NCBI GenBank assembly: GCA_000499405.2
Contig: HG738140.1
Coordinates: 10,133,560-10,197,559 of the forward strand
DNA: 64,000 nt
Origin: Onchocerca volvulus
Lineage: Eukaryota > Nematoda > Chromadorea > Rhabditida > Onchocercidae
Direction: 5' to 3'
Of the stretch, positions 52,701 through 64,000 are shown piece by piece. The position numbers were made by a program, and so were the translations under genes. The notes beneath the pieces are model-generated. The model was not told the origin of the DNA, made no database searches, and saw only the letters and a list, made by a program, of their open reading frames with translations. The first letter of the stretch is position 1; every line of letters begins with the position of its first letter.

Positions 52701-55700
52701 AATAGACTCCCAAATCATAGCTTTATCTTATCTTTTATACCATGTGTGGTAATTTTTTATTGCTACAGCTTTTTGGCAGTGTATTTTTCAGCTTTTTTTT
52801 GAGAGCAATGAATTTGATATTTAAAAGAATGGAATGCTTGGCAGTTAACATCTTATTGCTTATTTATTCAATAGATATCAAAAGCATTGACACAAAAAGT
52901 ATCGTACACTTATAACGAAATTTTTAAACTTTATATATATTGCAATATCGATTAATTGATAACTGAATGGAAAGAGATGAAAAGAAAAGACAAATTAGCG
53001 TATATTTTATCATCATCACACTCAGATTGATCTATTTTCGATAAATCTCAAAGGAAGTAGTTAAACTGCTTCCTTTGAGATTATTATCTCCCATATATCA
53101 TTGACTGCTTTTGGACATAAAACATTAGTTTTCACAAAATATCAACTGATCCTCTTAAAGCGATACATGCTCTTACTAAATTTTAATAATAATGCCTACA
53201 CTCACTAAATCCTCAGATCACTGCATGCGCTTATCAAGCTTAAATTTTTTCCTAATGCAATGGGGATTCACAAAAAAAAACGTAAACACGAATCAGTTAA
53301 TTTACTAAACCAATGTGAAAACGCAACATTGATGCTGAAATGTTATTTAGCTCACTGTAACATTCAAAAATTTGGGAAATAGACTAAATTTTACTGAAGA
53401 ATGGTGAGTACGAATTTCGATTCATTCATGAGAGAATGGAAGTTTTGTCTAACTTTTTGTTTTTCTTATGCTTAATTTTGCTTATTGCATTATTGCTGTT
53501 GCTTATTTGCTTTGGAATAAATAATCTTTCTTTGCATGAAGTCTTCAGTTCTGTTTTTTATTTTTAAGGAATATTCAAGACTAATCAGGAATTACTGCAA
53601 GATTTAACAAATGCTACAAATCAAAGTTTAACAATTCAGAAATCTTTTTTAAAAATTTCAGAAAAAAAGTAATGTTTGCATCATTAGTTGTATTTGGGAG
53701 ACATGGTGGGGGAATCTTTAAGGATTGGAGAGAAACATTTAATAGAAATTGTAAGAAATGAGAAATGGTTGAAGAATTAAGTGGAAGGGATAGCACAAAG
53801 AATGAAATGGTCTAACAAATTCAACTTTGCTGTTCAAATATAAATTATAAATATGAAAAATATGGATCCTTATAAAAAAAAATTTTTTTTAAACAATACT
53901 GGCAAAGATATAAAATGAAATGATACATTTGCAGGTAATTTCAGTAATATCCGTATTTTTTGTGATCATGTCAATAATTTGTTTTTGCTTAAAAACACAT
54001 CCGGATTTGCGTATTCCGGATATCGATATTGATATCAGGAATACTTCTACTCATGTATTGTTTGTCACGAAAACTACTACAAGGTAAAATTCTTCACGTG
54101 TTTCAATTATATCAATCTCTCAACATTCATACAAAATATTCTCAATATTTTCATCTTATTATAAAATTAAATTATAAATTTATTAATTGCTCCTTAAACC
54201 ATCTTATCATCGACACTAAAGACGGAGTGGAATGCTTTCATTTTTTTTGGGAATAAATTTGTATAATTTGGAATACTTGATATATGAATATAATTATTGA
54301 AAAATTGTTGAGCGCAAACAAAATCAGAAAATTTCTAAAATATCATTCATTATCCTTTTTCTTTCAAAAATCAATTCTGACAATGCTATTGATAAAAGTG
54401 ATGACACTATCATAAAAAATATTGTTTGAATGGTATAATTTCACAAAATTTGTCAAAAGACAGAGTATAGAAGAAAGATTGCATAATAGAAACTACTGAA
54501 CTTGATCCTGAAATTTTCCTGCGCTTGAATAAAAGATTTGAAAGATTAAACTTTATCGCAATTATCAACAATATAGAGCATCCAAAAGCAGGGAAATGCC
54601 CAGAAAGCGAGCATTCATTAGCTGATTTAACAATTCATTTATCATATTCTGATGATAATTAATAATGCGAACTGTAATGTAGTTAATTATGATTTCTGAA
54701 ATTAAAAACGCTGTTATGCCGTCTCTATAAGTTAATAAATAACAAAACAAAGAAAAAATAATGAAAAAAAAGCAAAATAATTTTAAATAAAGTTGTGTAG
54801 CAAAGACATTGTCGAGAATGAAAATGAAAAATAGAATTTATATTTATTTAAAAATTTGTATTTCTTAAAAAATTTCCAGAGCACATCCAGCCTTCTTTTA
54901 CATTGAATTTGTCAGTAACATATGGTTTACAGTGGAACTATTCATCCGTTTTCTATTTTGCCCCAAAATATCAAAGTTTGTCCAACAACCAATCAACATT
55001 ATTGGTAACTTATATTCTACACCTTTACTTTTATACATTTAATTATTCATTATTTCCATAGGTGTGCATTCTGTTTATATTAATTTTCTGAATGAATTCA
55101 ATGCTGGCTCAAGTGTTATTTTGCTTTATTGTAAATCTCTTTTTTCTAAGTTTTTTAGACTTAATAGCGACATTATCGTTTTACATTGACTGGGCGCTGG
55201 ATCAGGCAGTAACTGGTGCCAATCGCGATACTGTTGAGTTTATTTCCATTATTAGAATTTTGCGACTGTTCAAACTGACGCAACATTCTTCGGGACTCAA
55301 AATTCTTATCCAAACATTTAAGGCATCTGCTCAAGTAAATTTAACTGAAATTTATAAAAGTTTACAGTAAGCAATAAGTGAAAGATAGAAATATTGCCAA
55401 GGAATCGAGCAATTTCCAATTTCTTGTTTTTTTTTTTTTTTTTTGATATTTTCCAATGCTTTTCTTGAATGTTTTTTCTAATTCAATGAAAAAATAGAGT
55501 AACCGCAATAGTTTAAAAAAAAAAATAGTGACCAAAAAAGATTAAATTTGTTTCAGTTTCATTTCATTTTTGTATTTGATTATTAAATTTGTTATAGGAA
55601 TTATTATTACTAGTTTTTTTTGTATTACTTGGTATAGTGATATTCGCAGCTCTAGTCTATTATGCGGAACGAGTCGAGACAAATCCAGGCAATCAATTTC

Positions 55701-56881
55701 ACTCAATCCCAGTCGGATTGTGGTGTAAGTGTGTCATATTTTTCCCTAAAGTTTTTGAAAAGCAAGATGAAACTGACGTTGTTTCATACATAAATATGAA
55801 TTTGTTCGTTTAGTGCTAGCATACATCGAACTATCGTAATTTAAACATTATAAACGCCAAAAGAATTCAGAGGATTCTTTTACCAATCGATTCAAGATGT
55901 GGTTTAAATTTAGTAGAACACGAATTCGAAAAATGGAATTTAATTTTTCCAGAAATATGTCTTTTCTATATTTATATTTATGTATTTATAGGGGCAATCA
56001 TTACTATGTGTACAATTGGCTTTGGAGATATGGTAAATTTTTAGTTCTATTTATTTTTCAGATGAAAACAATTTCTGGCATTCCGCTCAGAACTGATATA
56101 AAAACTGATTTGATAAAATTTGGAATAAATTTTGTGAAAAAAAAAGAAAGTTGATCGGTGACTACACTAAATATAGAAATCAAGATCATTTAAAATATTT
56201 TTCTCACTGTTTCATTGTCAAACAAATCTATGCAATCTCAATCATTTTGTTTATCGAAATTCCATTCATTTCGTCAGTTATTATTTTGGTATTATATAAT
56301 TCTGTTTATTTTAACTGAGCAATAAGATCGATTCAAAAAATGAAATCAAATTAATTTTAGGTCCCAAAAACGTATTTGGGAATGCTAGTCGGTTCGGTTT
56401 GTGCATTAATGGGAGTGTTAACAATTGCACTTCCAGTTCCAGTCATCGTTTCCAATTTTGCAATGTTTTATTCACATGCCCAAGCTCGGTAAAGCTTTAA
56501 TTTCTTTATTTTTGTTTAATTTATATAATAACAAAACGATGCCACTACTATTCCATGAATTTTTGGTAATATTTAAGTTTCTCCAGTATTCGAAATCTAA
56601 ATTCTAGATCGAAATTGCCCAAAAAACGACGTCGTATTTTACAACCATATGAAATCAAACCAATGTTTGGAAGACTAGCAACTGCACCATTTTTCAATAG
56701 CTTAACCAATGAAAATACATCATCGATCCAATCGTCGCAAGTACTGGGAGCTTTGACGGCTACGGCTCCATTACTGATATGTCCATCGGCGAACGATTTC
56801 ACTGCTGATTTGAAATCAAGCCTCAATCATCACTCTATTAGCAGCAAAACTAATACTTCGAATGATAACAAAAACGACTAA
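46771..56881 (+). CDS. Shaw (Kv3)-type voltage-gated potassium channel
   Basis: Forms tetrameric K+ channels in excitable cells. Eleven exons join in phase: 46771-46868, 47018-47118, 47234-47351, 47633-47822, 53935-54083, 54880-55004, 55159-55334, 55598-55724, 55992-56032, 56361-56488 and 56608-56881, giving about 508 residues. The T1 domain (about 7-110) has [33 protein letters not shown] and [16 protein letters not shown], all Shaw-specific. S1 is at about 170-192, S2 225-245, S3 260-275, S4 288-310 ([20 protein letters not shown]), S5 320-342 and S6 385-410 with PVPV. The filter reads [10 protein letters not shown], with GFG where GYG is usual. S4 has Gln where Shaw channels usually have a fourth positive residue. 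The 6.1-kb intron between T1 and S1 (47823-53934) contains a second copy of the core. Closest known worm relatives are EGL-36 and SHW channels; which one is not decided. Confidence 0.93.
48416..51042 (+). pseudogene. Extra copy of the channel core (S1 broken, S2-S6 open) inside the channel gene
   Basis: Exons matching the downstream core lie in order: S2 about 48726-48825, S3-S4 49161-49391, S5 49792-49931, pore 50061-50100, S6 50370-50492, C-terminus 50965-51042 with its own TGA. They join in phase from S2 onward. The S1 exon (about 48416-48516) is a remnant: [10 protein letters not shown] remains, but the hydrophobic part is out of frame with a TAA at 48454. After S4 ([20 protein letters not shown]) no GT donor exists; AAG|GCAATT would work as a GC-AG intron and keeps alignment length exactly. 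The filter is CTIGFGDI. No T1 exon of its own was found. It may be a decaying tandem duplicate, or a supplier of alternative 3' exons; the clean S3-S6 argues for recent or continuing constraint. Confidence 0.75.
51043..51995. other. Between the two channel cores, no gene seen
   Basis: Intronic to the channel gene. No coding exon recognised and no T1-like sequence for the downstream core. Confidence 0.5.
52000..52455 (-). repeat. LTR-like module with TATA box and initiator
   Basis: On the minus strand a TATAAAAGGGG (TATA at 52235-52229) is followed about 31 bases later by an initiator-like TCAGT (52206-52202), then CAG-rich sequence. The module could begin at TGTCTGGAATG (52455). The layout resembles retroelement LTR promoters, and the sequence around the initiator (AGCAGATCAGT) resembles 58079-58089. 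No target-site duplication or second LTR was found; a genuine gene promoter is the alternative. Confidence 0.4.
52380..52525. repeat. Degenerate TTTTACAACCATTTA repeats
   Basis: Three to four imperfect copies of TTTTACAACCATTTA-like sequence lie in direct orientation, overlapping the start of the LTR-like module. Confidence 0.5.
53044..53082. repeat. 17-bp inverted repeat with one mismatch
   Basis: The left arm AATCTCAAAGGAAGTAG and the right arm CTGCTTCCTTTGAGATT pair around TTAAA with a single mismatch. It is intronic, upstream of the S1 exon. Confidence 0.85.
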
Positions 56882-57570
56882 AAGAATATGATTGTTGTGA
56901 TATTGTCTCCATTGTTTTGTATTAAAGTTATCAAGTAGTATACAGAAGCACTAAGAAACTGGTATTGATCTCCAGTTGAAAAATATTACGTCAATAGAAA
57001 TAGAAATGATGATGCCGTGAGTGATAAAAAGCGATCAGAAAGGATTTCCAAAATGCATCGTTCATTGTTCCAAAACAGATTCTGAATATCAACTATTTTT
57101 TTAAAAAATCTCTTAAATTTCGTTTTAGCAATGACTGAAACTTATCTCAATATTAACTAAATTAAATTCTTTTATATCATCGAATTGGTTTATGCACAGG
57201 AAGATTGAGACGGAACGAAGAATTAAATAAGAATTTAAAAATGGATTTAATAATAGAAAGAGAAGCAATTTTTGATTGAATCCTAGCATCGATGAAGAAT
57301 GAGTTACGAAAAGGATTGCTTGATTGATTTATTAATGATTAATAATGAATACAAAATCTGTGAAAAAAAAAATCTCTAACTACTGATTTTCAACAACAAA
57401 ATTTACTCTCCACTCATATTTCTCTGAGTGATATAAATGTATGTAATTACAAAAAAACTTCCCTTTCTATCTTAGCATAAAATACACTCAAATAAAAGCT
57501 ATTATTTTTGTTATTATCACCATTATTATTATTAAATACCAATATTATTTGAAAAATGAGATATGTTTTA
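56882..57570. other. Channel 3' UTR and flank
   Basis: Non-coding. AATAAA at 57491-57496 is one possible poly(A) signal; nothing else recognised. Confidence 0.4.
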
Positions 57571-57575
57571 AATCT

Positions 57576-58210
57576 GTCGGGATCAGATATCTCAACAGTG
57601 CAAACAAATACTGTGATATGAGAGAACTAATCCTGAAAGACCTGCATATAAAGAGAAATCAGTGTCCTCTTTTTTGATTTCCAGAATGGATCAAAATTTC
57701 AGCCCATTTCGACTAAAACAGAATCATTCATAGCTACCTCTCCAATGCCGTAGATCCATTTTAATGTTGAACATGCAAGAAAGGTCTTGACTATCATCCA
57801 AATCTTAGACATAAGAGGAGTGGTTATCGAAATGAATGAACTAACGTGCTTTCAAAATTCCATGGAAAATTTATTTCCACTTCATAGATTTCTGATTTTT
57901 ATCGATCAGTTAGAATACGTTTTTTTCTTTTTTCATCTCCGTAAGGATAAATATATTTCCCGTTAAGACATTCGATCGATAGATAAACAAGGTGAGATCA
58001 ATCAAACATAAGACGATATGTTGGAGATCATGATAGGAGGAGGAATCCCGAAAGGATTTAAGAGGTTCAGATTTTGAAGCAGAATCAGTTTAAGTTCAGC
58101 AGTAATTCGAGTTCAATAGACAGTTCAGTTCGGATTTCATTTCTACACCGACACAGCGACAGGTTTATAACAATACAGATGACGTAGCGAATCGACAGTC
58201 AAGAAATTCT
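57576..58210 (+). repeat. Second LTR-like module
   Basis: TGTCGGGATCAG at about 57576 could be an LTR start. A weak TATA-like GATTTAAGAG (58055-58064) is followed by AGCAGAATCAGT (initiator A near 58087) and an AGTTCAG-rich stretch, as at 52.2 kb on the other strand. The right border is not defined. Confidence 0.3.
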
Positions 58211-58286
58211 ATTCTTCTCTAAAAGTGACAAAGGGAAGAATAATCCAGTGATCAATTTGCTTGGATATTCTCAAATAATTTCGAGG

Positions 58287-58322
58287 ACAGTCCATTTTTT
58301 TTTTTTTTTTTTGAGGACAGTT
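58287..58322. repeat. Oligo-T tract flanked by direct repeats
   Basis: GAGGACAGT occurs on both sides of an oligo-T run. This is what a minimal retroposed tail with a target-site duplication would look like, but it is tiny. Confidence 0.45.
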
Positions 58323-58576
58323 CGGGATAATTGACTTGCTTTAGTTCATCCAGATACTGCCTTGCAAATAACCTAACTTCAGTAGTCATATTTGCGCAAT
58401 GGAAGTAATGCGACAATTACTTGCGAACCAAACAGAGTAGGAATGGACATCAGCGAGCGAGCGAAAAAGTCAAAGAATGGCTCAAATGCAAGCAGAGCGA
58501 CCGTAGCCAGACTTGAGGATGCGCAGTTACAAAATGTAGATATTCATTGTTCGAGATCTTAAATCACCGAAATTCT

Positions 58577-58960
58577 TTACCGAATGATTTGAAATTTTGA
58601 TACAACGTTGCATTCGAGTAGATGCATTCGAGTATTTCTATATAGATGTAACTACTTCATTTTTTAACTTGTCACACATGTGATAGGTAAAAATAAGTGA
58701 ATGACTTAATTTATTAAATACGTCTATTTTCGGCATAATGTTGCAAATTCTTCACCGATTGCTGTCAAAGTTTGTTACAAAGTTATATTCGAATAGGCGC
58801 ATGTTTTTATACAGATATAAAAACGAATATAGGTATAGATATAAATATAAAAAAATATAAAAATATAAATACAAAAAAAATTTTTTTCTTACTTTTTTTC
58901 TTGACCTATAGCACCTTTGAAAGGTAAAAATAAGTGAGCGGACATTTTTATTTATATAGA
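58577..58960 (+). repeat. Two direct copies of the interspersed repeat
   Basis: Copies near 58577-58715 and 58750-58960 share CCGAT(T)G...TTTGATACAACGTT...ATTCGAATAGGCGCATG and a later GGTAAAAATAAGTGA block. They match the copies at 16.6, 17.3 and 63.7 kb. Confidence 0.65.
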
Positions 58961-58984
58961 TTAGCAGTGGTCAAATATAGTTAG

Positions 58985-59205
<221 letters not shown>

Positions 59206-59269
59206 TAATGACAAAAAAATAAAATAGTTATAAATAAACAAAGTGACCGATGAATTCAAGAATTCCAAA

Positions 59270-60100
59270 GCATTCGAAAAAAAAAATAAATTTCACTGTA
59301 ATCTGAAATGGTAGATTGAAAATAACTGACTCAAATCATCTTTCATTTTCATTTCTGCAAGGTTATATGCAAGCACTACTTTGTGGATCATCTTGTATTC
59401 GAATTTTATAAGTTCTGAAATTTCAAAATTTAAGTTTTTATAAGCAAATATTTGCTATAACTTTTTATAGCTTATTTCATTTCCATGCATAATATTTTTC
59501 CATGCGAAATATTCACATTTTTGAAGGTTTGATGAATCATTTATGTTAGAAAGTACCGCTCAAACATAAATTTAGACAATATTTTTGAATGAATCCAGGA
59601 AGGAAAAAAGTAAATACTGACAGATATCATGTCAGTAGTACTGTTCGTATAGTTTAGGTATACATTTATTCATTTACTTATTTTTTGAAATTCCATAAAA
59701 GAAAGGAGAAAGGAACATTAATAAGTTAAGCTTTTGATGTAAAAATTGTTCCTTCTTCCTCCAAACAACATTGCTGCATATAAATCAAACCTAATTCTTT
59801 ACGATAAGCTTCACTATCTTTTCAGTATTTTTCCTTGTTTTATATTATAATAAGAATCATCCAGCCAGATAATATTAAGAAATTCACTCCTTCCTCCCTA
59901 TAAAAAGTAATATCCACACTATTCAAAGTTTTGTTTTTTTTTTTTTTTTAATTCGAGTAGATTTTTGGTGAAGCAAATTTTTAAAAAAGTTTTCATTTCA
60001 TTCCTTATCCTTATTGATCGACAGTTGATACTTTTTTGTATATTTTTTTTTTGGAAAACTAAAGCAATTTTTAGTATTTCATTTTCTCTAAAAAAAATAA
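59270..60100. other. No gene seen
   Basis: AT-rich, with T runs near 59934-59949. No coding signal supported. Confidence 0.5.
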
Positions 60101-60105
60101 ATGCA

Positions 60106-61399
60106 GGCAGATGATCTCATTACTGTTCGAAAAGAAAAGCTGTTATCCTTCTGGCATATGCGGTTAAATTTATAGATTTATGTCATGCCGATAGTGTGAT
60201 AAATTCGAACGCCCTATTTTTTTGGCACAGATGAGAATTTGCAAGAGTTTTAAATTTTATCCGCAAAATTTGGCTGTACAATTGTATTTGATGGCACAAA
60301 TATGGATGGAAAATGCTTTATGGAAAAAATTTCAGCAATTTCAAATTTTTACAGCGTGAATACAAAAGAAACTACCTCATTTAAAATTGATTGTTTGATA
60401 CTGGAAGCATTTTTTATAGGAAGAAGGCACTCCAATAATCTTTTAGTCTCTCCTTATCAACACATTTTTAATGATATTACAGATGACACCAATTGGAATT
60501 TATATTTGTTCGATGAAGCTAATTCTCCCCTGAATTTACATTTTCCATTTTAAAAATAACAAGTGCAATTTGTATTGCTTGATGATAGTGCAAAATGCCA
60601 TCAAATCGCATGCACTCTCAAGATCTTTCATTCGGAATTTTTTGAGAAAACTTCATGAAAAAGTTGATTTCATAGGTTGTCAAGAATAAGATGAAGCAGT
60701 AATACAAATCAGCAAAGAATGCTATAACTAAATATGCCTGCAAAACAACAGAAGATCATACAAAAGTTAAGATAAAAATTTATGAAAAGAAAGAGATGAT
60801 CTTTTTTGCAAGTTTCATTAGTTACAATTTCAATGAAAATATAAATTTTCCTCCCGTTTATGCGGCAATACACACAATATGTGGCTTTCGGTATGGCAAC
60901 AGTAACAATTCGATTAATTTAGGAATTCTAATGGACTTTTAAAAGGCTTTTGCAAGTTCCTATCGAAATTTTTATATCAATCAGGATTTCCCTCTAAAAA
61001 ATAATTTTATTTATTTTGCAAAAGATCCACTGTTCAGACGAAAAATGCGAAAATATTCGACATGAAAATTCGCATAGTTAACTTTAGACAGTATTATCAA
61101 CAATGCAGAATGTTCTAGTCCCATAGATAGAAATTATTGCATGCGTTCGCATCAGAATGTATTTCCGAAACAGAACCAAAATTCATTAAACCAATCGATG
61201 GTATGGCTTGATTATTCACGAAAACACTATCGGTGCACCACGAAAAACAATCGTTTCCGGTATGAGACATCACAGAAGGATGAAACAGATATGTAATAGT
61301 GGAAGAATTGAGGAAACGCTTGAAAGAATTCATATACCATTTTGATAATAGAATGTGATCATCACAGAATTCATTGCAACGATCAGCCCAAGCTAACAC
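60106..61399. pseudogene. Possible relic of an unidentified gene, coding-like frames on both strands
   Basis: On the + strand, after AATGCAG at 60110, short stretches with coding-like codons read in shifting frames. They run into a frame open from about 60255 to 60553 (FGCTIVFDGTNMDGKCFMEK, later DDTNWNLYLFDEAN). On the minus strand, 61399-61115 is open for 94 codons (LAWADRCNEFCDDHILLSKW, later GNDCFSWCTDSVFVNN). Neither matches a family I know. Frames of this length are expected by chance several times in a window this size, so confidence is low. Confidence 0.2.
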
Positions 61400-63290
61400 T
61401 ATACTTAGCTTTTAAAATCATGCATAAATTCCATTCTCCATGACGATACGCCATTTTGCCAAATTGCAGATGTCTTTTTCGTTGATTTTATCAAATCATT
61501 ATCTAACTGTTTGTCAGGCCATATGCTTCATATCAATACAAAAGCATGAAAATGCATTTCCTCTCAGTCAATCCAACAAATCCAATTCTATCCATTTAAT
61601 TGAAATTTTACTCACGTCAATATTTTTATATTGCTCTTCATAAAATGAAATATAGCATGTTTGTACGAATTTATTTGCTGGCTTTTTATTCAGTTTTTTG
61701 CCACGATTCATTTTGTGTTTGATTTTATCCGATTTGAGCTAAATAGTCTGAATTCTGAATTACTGTCAACGCAATCAGCAAATAGTAGATAAATGGATTT
61801 TTTCTTCTTTGATATCATTTTCTAAAATGAAAACTCTCTTATTTTATTAAGTATTATTTTTCCTGGCTTTTTATTTTATTTTATTAAGCATTATAAGAAA
61901 TCTGCATTTAGATACTGTCATCGTTTGAACGCCACAAACGAAAAAGTCGAGTTGATGACAGCTGAAATCGTTAGTACAAATCTACTAAAAAATCTGCTTT
62001 GAGCATTACAAAAGGTCACGGGGGTTCGTCTTCTTATGACTCCCATCGTTTAGAATAATTCTTTCTTAAAAGGATAGTTAAATGATGAATTTTGTTCTAA
62101 GTTCGGCTTCTCGCTCTCGCCTTTACTTTTTTTCAATAACTTTTTTTTTAGAAAGCACAGTTATGCTGCAGGAATGAAACAATTTGCATGATAAAAGAAA
62201 GCGCATCGAAGTGCTTGGAAATGTTTTTCCTTGAGTGATTTTTACTTCTCTTTTTCGAATTAAATAAAAGGAAAAAGGCGCGATTAATGGCATTTCAATG
62301 ACATTTCTACAGTATTATTTCAAATCAATTCCAAAATGAATATAACAGACTCGATTTTCAATCGCTTATTGGAGCGATTCCGCATTTAAATAAATTTGAA
62401 AAATTTTCTTATACCTTTATCTCGGATTATGTAAATTCATGAGCAAAAATGTCATAATGGAAAATTTAACGGATATATAGATGATGAGGAGAAAAATAAT
62501 GAAATATGGCCGCTTGAAAAAAATCGAAAAATTTAAGTATCATATGACTGGTATTATTATAACTAACCATCGTCCTACTAATACCTTTATAACCAATGTT
62601 GGTAATTTTATAGCTAACGATCTTTCTCTTATTCAATCAGACTTGTTTTCGGAAGACATAAAAAAAGTTAATTTACCAAAGAGATGGAAAAAACAATTGT
62701 GATATATCATAGCACAGTTTCTTGAAGAAAATATCCCATATATTCTTTTTACCACTGATTCATGATTTGGCAAAATAGTTAGAAAATCAGGTTAATTCTT
62801 TGACAAGCGCTTGAACTAGTCTTTCATGTATCTTAGGTTGATGAAAATAAAGAAATTCCGGAAAATGGCACTTGAATTAATCTTCCATGGGTTTGGATTA
62901 ATTTTTCAAGTCTGAACTTTGAAAACCTTTAGCTGTGCTCGTTATTCAATGAGAATGTTAAGAATCAAATACAAAATTTTATATTCAGGAATTTCATTCT
63001 TTCCATACTCAGATTTGCGGGAGGGATCAACCATAAAAGGGCGTATCGAGACATTCTGCTCTGTATTCGTTCATTTTTGCCATATAATTGAGAAAGCTAT
63101 GAGATGTTTGCATGCAAGATAAAAGGAATAATTTTTGGGTTCTCAGTTTTTTTTCAGCTTCTGATTGGCAAAAACCTTTGCATCACATATAGATAGGTTA
63201 CCGTAGATTTCGATATAACAATAAGGTATTCAGAATGTGTACTTTGTTGGCAAAAGGGAGAACATACGAAAAAGCGGCGAAGAAATTAAT
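61400..63290. other. No gene supported
   Basis: Small open frames (67-73 codons) at 61440, 62481 and 62919 on the + strand have no domain, no splice partners and are of chance length. Confidence 0.45.
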
Positions 63291-63535
63291 GGTTTCCCAG
63301 CTATGTGGCCTGCTATCCCCGTTGTAAAATACCGATGCTTTGATTTTCCACGCGGCGGTTCACTCCTGCTTCATTAATCAGTCCTCCGTCAACAGACACA
63401 TCCCGGTACTTGTGATAATTGACACCGCTTTTTATATCATATCACATTTTGAATGATTTCTGTCTTCAATCATTTTCCTCTGTGTAATTTATGGGACAAT
63501 GTTTCTTCTGATTATCTTGTGCAAAATTATTTTTC

Positions 63536-63582
63536 AACTAGCTTAATCCGGCCGCGCTTCGCGTGGCCGGATCCAGTTAGTC
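63536..63582. repeat. GC-rich imperfect hairpin, copy 2
   Basis: Arms of 22 bases (63536-63557 and 63561-63582) pair around TTC. The central part is AATCCGGCCGCGC / GCGTGGCCGGATC. It is much more GC-rich than its surroundings and related to 17452-17497. Confidence 0.7.
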
Positions 63583-63637
63583 TATAAAAAATAAAAATAT
63601 AAACATTTGTTCCAAACCTTAAATCTCCAAAAGTTCT

Positions 63638-63765
63638 GAAACACGCGCCTATTCGAATGCGACGTTCCAGAATTTTTTTTTTCAAAATTTTAAACACGCG
63701 CCTATTCGATCTATTCGAATGTGACGTTGTTTCAGATTCAAAATTGTAAATCAATCGGTGAAAAG
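63638..63765 (-). repeat. Two adjacent copies of the interspersed repeat
   Basis: ACACGCGCCTATTCGA...TG(C/T)GACGTT occurs twice, and the second copy ends in AATCAATCGGTG. These are reverse complements of the 58.6-58.8 kb copies and lie beside the GC-rich hairpin, as at 17.2-17.5 kb. Confidence 0.65.
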
Positions 63766-64000
63766 CATGAAATTGAAACTAACGTTGTCTGGGAATGAAT
63801 AACGAAAATTTTTCTGCATTTTTATTTATGTGGATAAGCAGATTCGACCATTTTCATTTGTCAAACTCAAAAGTTTTGTTAATTTTTTCGTTTCCTCGTT
63901 ATTTGCCTAAGTCAATGAGAGCAGTAAAGTGAGTGCAATAATTTATAAAATACTAAAAAAGGTAAATTAATCAGTTTGCCTGATCTCGACACGAATGAAT

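Noticed and set aside
62481..62702. 73-codon basic + frame
   Set aside because: Length expected by chance; no splice partner or family.

Overview
The window is AT-rich eukaryotic DNA carrying intron-split protein genes. Introns are mostly GT...(T)TTTCAG, the proteins are animal-like, and the small secreted and channel genes look like nematode families. I infer a nematode, probably a filarial or other spirurid species; the species is not shown by the sequence. I rebuilt exons by joining reading frames at splice sites with matching phase, and checked protein order against families I know.

Layout. (1) 272-5242, + strand: the 3' half of a Rictor (TORC2 subunit) gene that begins before the window. 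(2) 7151-8846, - strand: a three-exon secreted cysteine-rich protein with a GPI-type tail (ET-module or three-finger-like). (3) 8.9-18.9 kb: mostly empty, with interspersed repeats at 16.6-17.5 kb. (4) 18981-23687, +: CCDC93 (endosomal CCC complex), 16 exons. (5) 24324-26585, +: RNase H2 catalytic subunit, 7 exons. (6) 28040-32745, +: CLPTM1L-type multi-pass membrane protein, 12 exons. (7) 33-42 kb: gene-poor. It holds a tandem duplication around a small spliced minus-strand reading frame (37.3-37.9 kb) and an unexplained 186-codon open frame (40.4-41.0 kb). (8) 41.9-45.9 kb, -: a decayed, 5'-truncated BEL/Pao retroelement. (9) 46771-56881, +: a Shaw (Kv3)-type voltage-gated potassium channel. 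(10) 56.9-64 kb: repeats, a long AAT microsatellite, LTR-like promoter modules and no confident gene.

The most unusual structure is in the channel locus. One set of N-terminal T1 exons is followed by two consecutive copies of the transmembrane core. The first copy (48.4-51.0 kb) has a damaged S1, an apparent GC-AG intron, and otherwise clean S2-to-stop exons. The second copy (53.9-56.9 kb) is complete and joins in phase to the T1 exons. Both copies carry the filter sequence T-I-G-F-G-D instead of the usual G-Y-G.

CCDC93, RNase H2A and CLPTM1L lie head to tail on the same strand, but gaps of 0.6 and 1.5 kb make a tight operon unproven. Plausible spliced-leader acceptor sites lie just upstream of the CCDC93, CLPTM1L and channel start codons.
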